From Eutrigla gurnardus (taxonomy: Eukaryota > Chordata > Actinopteri > Perciformes > Triglidae), in assembly GCA_963514095.1 (NCBI GenBank), contig OY741270.1:20481156-20545155 (forward strand): a DNA stretch of 64,000 nucleotides. Reading direction: 5' to 3'. Both the position numbers and the translations under genes were made by a program. The number at the start of each line of letters is the position of its first letter. The first letter of the stretch is position 1. Positions 54,336-64,000 of this stretch are shown here, in pieces. Below the pieces are notes generated by a model. It saw only the letters and a program-made list of their open reading frames with translations, made no database searches and was not told where the DNA came from.

Positions 54336-55944
54336 ATTGACTAATTATGTTCAGTTCAGAGCATCCAAAACCAACAACTTCCCTCTCTATCTGTTCCAAG
54401 GTAGAAGTCATGGAGAAAACGAAGTCACAGACTTTTTACTTCAGGCCACAAAGAAGTTCCAATTGACGTCTTTTGAATTTGTTGAATTGGTGCACCTCTG
54501 GCGCCAAGTTGAAGGGCTTTTGTATCCCACAATTTACACCAGAAAAGGGCCCTTTTCAGCTAATGGATCCTATAATTAACATTTCTCGCCTTCAACGCAT
54601 TTTGTCAACCCACAAAAAAGGAACATCGTTCTCAACACAATACTGTAAAAGATGACACATTCATAACCCCTTTCAGCTTATCAACAGAATGTCTCCGGTT
54701 GTCTATCTGCTCTATCTGTCTCTTTAATGCGTGATGCGTGGGCGCTGTCCACCAACCCTTGAGGAATGCACGAACGTTAGTGGCAAGCGTGGCACTTAAT
54801 AACTGCCGGGCCTGTTTTTGAAAACCAAACAGGCCAGCATCCATTTGTAATGACTGAGGAATGTGAGTACGTTAGGGAACAGGGAATGAAGGGGATGTAT
54901 TCATTACTACATGGCACCATGCAACAGGAAGTCATTTACTCCGTGAGGTGATACTCCATCTTGTCGAGGAATGTTACGTTATAAAGTGGCGGTGGAAGAG
55001 CAGGCTTTTCCTAAATCTTCTGCAAGTCCAAGCTTGTCGGGAACATTTCTAGCAATGGCTCCAAAGTTACAGTGACAACGTTATAAATACAGGCTGGATA
55101 CCAACATTTGACGACAATTGAGCACAGCTTGTGACTGATGCCGATTGCATTAACGAGTCAACTTACCATTGTGATTTTTTGGGCATCCCTCCAGAACGCT
55201 GGTTTCGATGACATTGTGTGCGCGTTTGCCCGTCGGCCGAACAGGATGAAGAAACGTGCGTGACAAAAGACACACTCTGTTTTTAAGTCACAATGATAAC
55301 ACAGATATCACAGACGGCTGGAAATAAATATCCAACTGTGACAAAAGGTTCATTCATTCTTATTCTTGTTTGCTTTGATGAGTATCTGGAGTCTCTATGG
55401 GGTCGATATCTGGGAGGCAAGTTGCCATTCGCCAGAGTGGCAAATTGTGTGCACTTTAATTAACCTGGACAGGTTAATTTTGAGAATAATCAATCCCCAG
55501 AATTTGTTGCAATATCCCTTTTTAGCAAACTAAATCATCAGGAAGATTCATGAAGGAAGCATGCGCTAAAATCTCTTGCTTTTGATATAATAATCTAAAC
55601 GACAAACCGGTGTAGCCCACCTCCCAGTCGCGCTGTGCATCCCCAGCTCAACCGTTTGCTCTTCCTCTGTGTTATACCTGGCTATTGTGAGAAGAGAATT
55701 ACAGTGTGCTGATGTAATTAGGGACTTCTGTTGCATGAAAGGTCACAAAGGATCTGATTGACATTTCTTGCCTTGACTGCATTTAAAGTGCATGTGAGAT
55801 GGAGTGGAATTCATGAATAATTACTAGTATAATATAATATAATATGTGTCTGTCGGATGTCATACAATATAGATCCCTATTACAAAATGAGACAAGAAAA
55901 TGGTATTTTTTAATGAATGATTAGTTGCATCATTGATTAACGGC

Positions 55945-55991
55945 CACACACACACACATATACACACATGCACACACACGCACACACACAT
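55945..55991 (+). repeat. Imperfect (CA)n tract
   Basis: CA repeats interrupted by TATA, TG and CG, in non-genic DNA. Confidence 0.85.
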
Positions 55992-58900
55992 GTAGTTTCT
56001 TCCTTGTTTGTATTTCAGATATAACAGAAAAAGGTGAATTTATCTGCATTTTAGAGATGATTTCTTCTCATTGACACATAAATTGTTACCAGTTTTGAGA
56101 GCAGCTGGACGGTCCTTGACTTCTTCTCTGATTCCATACGTTTTATTCATTGTTGCAAACCCTTTTCCTGTTATATTGTAATTATTTTTCTCTATATTTG
56201 TTTTTAATGTCTGTGGTCTTTAGTTGGCTGTATAAATAGTCCGATTTTTTACATCATCAATTAAAACCACCTTTTTAGAAATAAAAGAAAAGTTTAAGCT
56301 GTGTGAATTAATTTGCATACAAAAAACAATTTTTGACAAAGAATTCCAGAGAACTGACTTTGTATCATGACACATTATGATGACTCAGGGGTAGAACGCG
56401 TGACTTATTAAAACAATCTCTTGACAATCATAGTCATAATGACTCAGGATTATGATAACGCATTGCTTTGTTTCTGATGGCCATGCAGTGACATGTGACT
56501 GAGTAAATTTTAAGCTAACATTTTCTCCGTCTGTGTTTTTTATTCACAACACAGAACTATTATTATAGATTTAATAGTATGAGATTGAATTAAGTTAAAC
56601 AGTGTGACTTTACATGTAATCGACCCAAACCCTGGATACCCAGCTTCAAAACACCGACATATAGACAATGTTGTGAGAGCCCACATTCAACACTGCTCAT
56701 GGTTTGCAGCCTTTTCCTTTTTCTCACCCGCAGTTATGAGAAGAGTAACAAACACTCTGGCTGTCTGTTGACCCCAAAGGTTAAAGACTGGGGAAAGTTC
56801 TCAGCACTACACAACACTTTCTTGTATTATTTTGAGAAATGAGTTGAATGCTGTTTTGCGCTCATTGAATGTACAGTTTTGGTTCTTGTGCAATTATACT
56901 TTTTGCTTTAGGCTTTTTTTTCTGGCATGTTGTATTATTATCATTACGGTATTATTAGAGACAGGAGAGAAACAACAAAATCGCTGCTTGTACGTTAATG
57001 CATCAGTGACAGTAGATATTGCATGCATGTATACATTTACTTACTTTTCCTTTAGTAAGATTGTGAATGCAGGACTTTCACGCTGTCATTGCTGTTTTCT
57101 AGTTTGCTAATGAGGGAGTGCTGTACAAATGCATGAGAAGTGCTGCAGCGGCGAGTGAGGAGGTGCAGGTTTATGTTTGAGTTTTGCTCATGAAGCTACC
57201 GACATGGCATGGGACACGAGACACGGGCGACCGTGCACACATTTATCCTTCCTGTCGCATCTCCTTCCAGGCCTAAAAAACCTGCTCCTTTTGCGGGTGA
57301 GGGGTTGTCTGTGTGTGTGTGAGAGCAAAGAGAGTGAGAGAGCTCTCGTCTGTCTGAAACCCGAGGAGAGAGAGCAGAGCAGAGCGAACAAAAGCCCGTG
57401 TTTAATTTTCTTTCTTTTTTTTGTCTGTCTGTTGTCTTTGGTTGTTCCTTCATATTTTCAGCACCCTGCAATCACGGCATCTTGTTAGCTTTGGATTCAG
57501 GTTAGACTTGTTGCAGGAGACGACAACTCCCTCCCTCCCTTCCTCCCTCCTCACCCCCCCCTCTCTGTCACCTCCACTCTCCCCGCGTCTTCTCCAGACA
57601 TCCATTCACACTTTTGCCTTGATTTGCGTTTTTTTTTTTTTTTTTTTTTTAACGGGTGCCGCATTTGTCTTGAAGGCATGAGTGTCTCTCCCGGCCTCCT
57701 CTATTCATTCTGTTCTTCCCTTCCTTCCCTTCTTCTCCTCCCCCCTTTGCACTGGCAGGTGAATTATCTTTCCGGAGAGACTAAAGTCATGCAATAGCAG
57801 GTGCCTCTGTGCCGGATATGATTCAAAAAGACTGTTTAGATGGACCAAAATACCGTAGCCTAAATAAAAGAGTATTTCATTTCAGCTGTTTACCCCTCAA
57901 TGATCCCATTTACATATTGTTGATGACTGAACTTAACCTTAAACACTTTCAGTGATTTGAGTTCGAGTATATTCAAAGTTAAAATACAGTAAAAGTGGTA
58001 TAAGTTCAATCATAAGACATAATGGAGATATGTGAAATATCACACCCTAATAAGCTATCTGAGAATAACACTTAGCCATTAGTAATTAAAAACAATGTGA
58101 ACACGTTCTAGATTTGAAATGAATTTTACATTTATTACGCAATAACATTCACAAACTACAAAACACAGAAGACAAACTAAACTTACTTAACTTACATAAC
58201 CCTCACTATTAAATGGTCCCAAAACATTTATTCATCTTTTATTAAATAGGTAGAATAAAGAGAGACATGGCAAGTGGAGAAAACCGAACAATTCAAATGC
58301 ATTTCCGAGTGAAGAAGTCCCAAGACACGAATGGTATTAATACATTTTTGTAGCTCCGTAAGCTGTTTTTAAAAACAGATAAAGACATTTTTATAGTGTT
58401 ATCAATTTAATTCCATACCTGGGAGCCTCTGCACACCACACTAAAAATGTTTATTAACCTTTATTAGATGCTTTGTATGTATTCCAGGGAATGTAAGCCG
58501 GATTAGGTCACAGACTCTGTTATTGAGCAAATAGAATGATTAAATATTGTACTTGAAGCCCTATTCTGCATTTTATTTCATGTGTTTCACATACTTCTCA
58601 AAGTCAAACTTCTGTAAACAGTTGGGAAGCTGATTTCGCCTGCGGTCACTTACTGCCGCAACTTCAGTTTACTTGAGTCCTAAAATTGTTTGAGGGTATT
58701 TCTCTCAAAGACTGCATCGCTCCTGACGCATCGCTCATAATAACGGTAATTTCCTTGACACTTGACACTTAACAAGAAGTAATTTATCTAGTTTGCAGCA
58801 ATAATTGCTCTGCAATTTGACGGCACAAATAACACGCAAATGTTGCAGCATTGTGAATTCTTTGTATCGGATTAAATATCATAATCGCGGAAGGTCTATC

Positions 58901-61199
58901 ATTACATCATTATCCATTTTATTTTCTTATCCTGTGAGGCCCAAACACCCAAGAACACTCATCTCGGTAAGCGACGTCTAACTGATGGAAGGCAATTAAA
59001 GAGACAGCGTCATCCGACTTTTGAGTTTCATTGCAATTCAATTTTAAATCCAGCTTTAATTCTACTCAGTGGTGAAAAACACTGGGTCAAAATGCACCAA
59101 ATTCATTGAGTGCCCAGCAGTTTACAATACTAACAACACTAATAGTGGATGCAAACCAACCATTGGTGCTATATTCACCCAAACTGGTTAGTGTGCAAGG
59201 ATTCTATTACCCAAAATTCCTTAATTTTTTTTTTTTTTAAGATTATTTGGGGCCTTTTTTTTGCTTTTTTTAGATTGTACAGGTATAGAGCGGGAGCGAC
59301 ATGCAGCAAACTGCTGTGGGATCAGATTTGTTCGCACAAACTAAATTAAATAAACTACAACAATGTGTATTCGAGTTAGAGCTGCAAGGATGACGTATTT
59401 TTGTAGGCCAATCCCCAGAAAGTACATCACACTGGTTCCCTTTACCAAAAACAAATTGGATATTTCCATAGGATTTTGGAATATTGCATAAAATAATCTC
59501 TGTGGCAAACATAAGTTTATGATATAATAATAATAATAAAGTAAATAAAAGAAAGAAAGATATGGACTTTTGACTGAAGAAGGAAGTTCCCATAATAAGC
59601 CCCAATGGGATTTAATAGCAGACAAGACGCTAGTGTATTTCAGGGGGAAACAGATTCATAGATTATCTCTATGACAAAAGACGTGTGGACCAAGCAGAGG
59701 TCATAGGGGATTGTGCACCGATATGTCAATCTTTCTTGTTCCCTGTTCTGCAGTGGGGCGCACCCTGCTGCAGCCCGTGAGCAGGGCACGCTGTCATTGT
59801 TCCAGAGGATTGAGGAGAAAGGGAGTGCGTGGTTCCTCTAAAACTCAGACGAGCTGAGACATGTAGACTGAAACTGGGCGCGAGATGAAGAAAGGAACAG
59901 GGAGGGAGAGATAGAGAAATAGATTATGGGGAAGTATCGCAGGTGAACATGGAAAGTTTTCTCTCTAATCAGACTTCGCTGGGTGAAAGTCGATGTAAAC
60001 ATAATTCAGAAAGTGGTTTATATTACAACTTGTTATTCTTTTTTGAGATGTGTGAAGAAGAACACTTACAGAAGCAATGTAGAGGAGAAGTTAATATTTC
60101 CACCAAAATATATATATATATATTATACATATTTTTTGGTTTGGGTTGCAAATGACAGCATTAAATAAGCAGAAGGGCTGAATGTGAATGAAAAGATGCA
60201 GGATGACAGAAGGGATTTGTGCCAGAGAAGAGACGGTTGCTGAGCGTTAAAACAGCATTATATAAAAAAGAGAGAATGTGTGTACGAGGAGGGCATGACT
60301 GCAAATAATGAGTTTCTGTCTGAGGGTTTCATCACGGAACCCAGGGCGAGGTGGTCTGAACATGTTCCTTTATTTGGGATGATGAAGCAACAGAGCCTGG
60401 AAAGCTCTCCTTCCCCACTATCCCACGGGAATATCACAACTCATCCATAAAGAAAGAGGGACAGAGAGGGATGATGGGTGGATGAGGAAAAGAAGGAGGG
60501 ACGAGACGGGGTGATAGGAGGGTGAAAGAGGGAGAGAGAGAGATGCTTATCGTCGGGGAAGGGAAAGGATGTGTAGAAAAATGTTTCCTGCTCCATTTAA
60601 GAGCGATAATTGATCGAGCCTGCACACATGCCCGATTGAGTGTCATTTCCCAGAAACAGATTCTCACTGCTGCCCTCATCTTCTTCAGTTTCCACTTGAC
60701 TTTGACCCGCAGGTGAACATCCACACGCTGACGCTGCATGCTGACATGTAGCAGATTGTGTATACAAACACGCATCTGCAGGCGCCAAAAAAAAAAAAAA
60801 AAGCAATGCTCCCACATTTGACTCATACAAACAATTGAAAGAAAGGAACATTTTGTCTTTTAATTGCAACAGTGTCCCGTTCTGTGGAAGATGAAGAGCA
60901 GATTGTTGCGGCGCCAATAACATGTCTCTCCGTGGAGAATATGAGCTGCACTGTATCTGCTGTGAACCCACACTGTCTGCGTCTAGTATTACTGCCTGCA
61001 GGAAATTTTCACAGAAATTTCTGGCTCCGCTTTTCTACAGGGTGTTTATGGCCTGAGGCTGCGGCGACGGGGTGAGCTCACCTGGCAGATAGTCATTTAG
61101 CATTAAAATCTCTAACAACGCCATGTTTGATGCTGAGATACGGTTGTATTTATGCCTTTCTATAGACACACCAGTGGATTCAAATGGGCAGCTGTACAT

Positions 61200-61655
61200 T
61201 TAGGAATATTTTTTGGAAACAAGGGGGAAAAATTAGCCTGAGCACGTACCATACCAGCACCTCCAAAGCTCACTAATTAACTAATTATGTTGCATAATGT
61301 TTGCTTAATTCGAACAAAAACTGAAAGGTAAAAAAAGACAGGTCGTGGTTCAAATCCTGGACTTCCACACAAGAAATTGTTCAAAACATGACCCGCTGCA
61401 AAAACACAAGTTGTTGTCTTGCACTTTCATTTTTTGTGTGAATAAGCAAATGAGCTTTTACATGTTAATTGTTGAGCTTTGGAGGTGCTGGAAGGCAGAT
61501 TTTGTTATCTTCGGATGGACGAAGCTGTTTCGCCTGTTTCCAGTCTTGAAGCTAAGCTAACCAGCTGCTGGTTGTCGCTTCACATTTAACGCGTGGTAAC
61601 AATCTTCTCATCTAACTCAAAACGGCAAAAAAGTGGTTAAGCATATTTTTCAGAT
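61200..61655. mobile_element. Hairpin-forming repeat family A, second near-full copy
   Basis: The left arm 61215-61281 (GGAAACAAGGGGG, CAGCACCTCCAAAGCTCACT) pairs with the right arm 61464-61541 (GAGCTTTGGAGGTGCTGG, GTTTCCAGTCTTG). The right end continues into GAAGCTAAGCTAACCAGCTG, as in the other copies. The centre is AT-rich and non-coding. Confidence 0.65.
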
Positions 61656-61975
61656 TGTTCTTTTGATGGGCTACCATTGCAGAACCCTTAGAACTTTTTA
61701 TTTAAGAGACCAGCTTCCTGAGCTGCCCTAAATGTTGTGCAGAACTTCTCCACTATACGAGACAGTAAGGTTATATATAGCTATTGTAAACCGTGCTATT
61801 ACTTGGGAATGTTCCAACAGGTCAGAGTGCAATTATGCACATTTCTTTGTAGTTGTTAGTTACTGCAGATAAGAGTGTCCTCCGAAGCTGAATCTACCTT
61901 CAGCCTGTGGGGACCAGATTGAAACCTGATATGGAGATGAGCCCAATACCTGCTCTCCTTTTGGGTGGGACCAGA

Positions 61976-61978
<3 letters not shown>

Positions 61979-62073
<95 letters not shown>
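61979..62073 (+). repeat. (TG)n microsatellite, about 47 units
   Basis: An uninterrupted TG tract of 95 bp. The open frame across it is only Cys-Val repeats. Confidence 0.98.
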
Positions 62074-62074
<1 letters not shown>

Positions 62075-64000
62075 AATCAGCCTCCTGTTCTGACATATGC
62101 ATTTAGTTTCACTTTTTTTTTTGATATTGTAACGTCACAGCATCCTAAACCTAATTTTCATCATTAAAACTGTAAACACACTCACACAGCTCTCAGATTT
62201 CCACTTACCTATTCAAATATCAAATATAGGACGCCGCATGTTTCGATTACTAAATCAATATGCTTTCAGGGATTGTGTTTCATTAAATCTCTGCACCGGC
62301 TTTATGTCTCGGCGTGGCTTGTGTGACGCACAAGATTACCTCCTGTCTCTAACCTTTGCTTGTGTTTGTGTATGTGTTGACTGCATAATTGTGGATTTGT
62401 GTGTGAGAGTGGGCCTCCAGCCTACATGTGTCCATCTCCAGAGGCTGTCATTTTACAGTTGTTGTTCATACCAGTCCTCCAAAAAACAAAAGCGCAGTCT
62501 CAGACGGACATGAAAGAGGAACGACAGGCTACAAATACCAACCGACTTTCCACTATCTTAAACAAACGGTTCTCCTCGGTGTGTTAGGAATGGGCCTACA
62601 TACCACACTGACTGCAGAGTCGCTTGAAAGGACAGCGGGTATTGATGCAGAAGTAATAGCAGATTATGGAAAGTACTGTTCGTAAAGAGGAATCCTATAA
62701 AAGTGCTTATATGTGTGAATTGTTCTTTTATTACACCTGAGTCACTCTGTTAAACTTTACAGCGCCTGGTGAGAATTCAACACATTTTCTCAGAGGCTAA
62801 AACGTTTGCCGTTGCACAACGGTGTTTCAGACATAAAAAGCTCAAGCTTCATAAATATTCCATGGACAAAAATTTGTCTTAACATTCATATAATTTATTT
62901 CCTCATAAAGTTGTGCAAACTAACTAAGAATTTTAGGCAAGTAAACAACTTCTGTCAGAGTTTTATTAAGGATTCATTTCATCAGGTAACTAGTTTTGGC
63001 TAACTTTAAATTTAAGACGTAAAAATGTTCGCATACTCATACCTGCAGAATTTTTGATTAATGGCAAATATATCACAATGCCATCTCTTACACCCTAAAT
63101 GCTGCTTTATTTCTATATCAGACACATGCAGTGATTGATTGTATTCATTTTTCCTTCATGCGATCCTTTTGCATTTATTTTTTTTCACTTTTCATGCACA
63201 AGACATGCATTTGTGCTTCATGACAGGAACTTCACTCCTTGCCTGGAAAATCCCCTTGTAGCTACACTGTCAACATATTGCCCTCCAGCAAAGCTCAAAG
63301 AAAAGCATTCGTATTGAGCAACGCAACCAACATATTCTCCTCGCTTCTCCTTGCCCCGGGCTTGTTGTGTGCTAACCTCTAATTGCCAATAATGCAAATG
63401 TCAAAGAGCTGAAACTTTGAAGTGGCTTTAGACCCCGAAAACTGCCATTCCCTCCTGTTGGCTACCAATTTCCTCTCCTGTCCTATCCTCTTTTTTTCTT
63501 TTTTTGCGACATTACCATCTTGTTTTTATATAGTCTTGCTGACACCTCTTCAGCCATTCTTACACCCAAACCCCTCTCCTCGCCTCACCCCAGTCCCAGT
63601 CTCACACTTGGGGCAATGTGGAGTTTCTGGGAGTGGCTGCCTCTGCCTGGTGATTGGAATATTAAAAAGGAGTGGGGGGGTCAGAGAGTCTGTCCAGACT
63701 CTTGGAGCCTCTCTAGTCCATGCCAAACAAAGTGACAGCAGGATTCTGCTGAAGAGGTCTCACCATTCACCACGGTGTATCACAGGTCTGAGGAGGTCAG
63801 AGCTCCTGGCAGAGGTCAACGAACCATGCGGACTCTCACACTGGTCAACTCGCTGCGCACAGGGCTCAGAGGAACACACGGGGATCCAAACACAGATGTG
63901 CAAAAAGATTGTTCCTCCCGCACTCATAAGCATCCTTTAGTTTGGAAAACCAACAGCCTGTCATGTTAAAGCCCTGTCTTTAACAGAACTTGACTGTATC

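Larger units (their letters stand above)
53066..64000. other. Non-genic DNA, right flank
   Basis: No exon is recognised, although human synteny would place STPG1 and GRHL3 on this side. It contains the repeats at 54.1 and 61.2 kb and the TG tract at 62 kb. At 57.5-57.8 kb a long pyrimidine tract ends in CTGGCAG|GTGAATTATC, which looks like a splice acceptor but is followed by a stop codon within 13 codons. Confidence 0.6.

Noticed and set aside
61340..61375. tRNA-like B box (GGTTCAAATCCTGG)
   Set aside because: It lies in the centre of the hairpin repeat and there is no A box or cloverleaf at the right distance.
61907..62167. 86-codon plus-strand frame
   Set aside because: More than half is Cys-Val repeat from the TG microsatellite.
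63422..63940. 172-codon plus-strand frame, the longest in the window
   Set aside because: Starts in a pyrimidine-rich, low-complexity stretch and shows no domain, no codon pattern and no recognisable similarity. A chance frame is likely.

Overview
The window is vertebrate nuclear DNA, almost certainly from a teleost fish and probably a spiny-rayed one. It has small exons with GT-AG introns on one strand, dense CA/GT, GA and TA microsatellites, and several interspersed repeats that I know from teleost genomes. There is no bacterial, viral or organelle gene content. Nearly all open frames over 60 codons are chance frames in non-coding DNA, and several are simply translated microsatellites.

Two real protein-coding genes can be assembled exon by exon, both on the minus strand. 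NIPAL3 (NIPA-like magnesium transporter family) runs from its start codon at 51112 to its stop at 47423 in 11 coding exons whose phases all match, giving 391 residues. RCAN3 (a calcipressin, regulator of calcineurin) follows in the same direction. It has a GC-rich promoter and probable non-coding exon near 45.3 kb, a first coding exon at 44199-43955, and three shared exons at 17801-17628, 16168-15997 and 13653-13499. A second, alternative first coding exon lies at 30807-30721 in its own GC-rich promoter with a perfect CRE. The two starts give proteins of 236 and 195 residues. NIPAL3 followed by RCAN3 in the same orientation is also the arrangement on human 1p36.11, so this is conserved synteny.

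Layout from left to right: 1-13.4 kb is mostly non-genic and holds transposon remnants, a possible first exon of an unidentified minus-strand gene near 7.3-7.8 kb, and a homopolymer-rich stretch (10.4-13.4 kb) that may be a long RCAN3 3' UTR. From 13.5 to 45.3 kb is RCAN3, mostly two very large introns containing microsatellites, an intronic pair of unexplained minus-strand frames near 26 kb, and GC-rich patches that could be regulatory. From 45.6 to 51.3 kb is NIPAL3 with its 3' UTR and a compact TATA-less promoter. From 51.3 to 64 kb is non-genic, with a long GT/TA microsatellite, three interspersed repeats and no recognisable exon.

The genes have separate jobs. RCAN3 would bind and restrain calcineurin (the Ca2+/calmodulin phosphatase acting on NFAT). 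NIPAL3 would be a multi-pass membrane protein of a family linked to Mg2+ transport. I found no novel gene system. The points most worth a second look are the duplicated-looking alternative first exons of RCAN3 and their distinct promoters, the hairpin-forming transposon family, and the unexplained frames near 26 kb.
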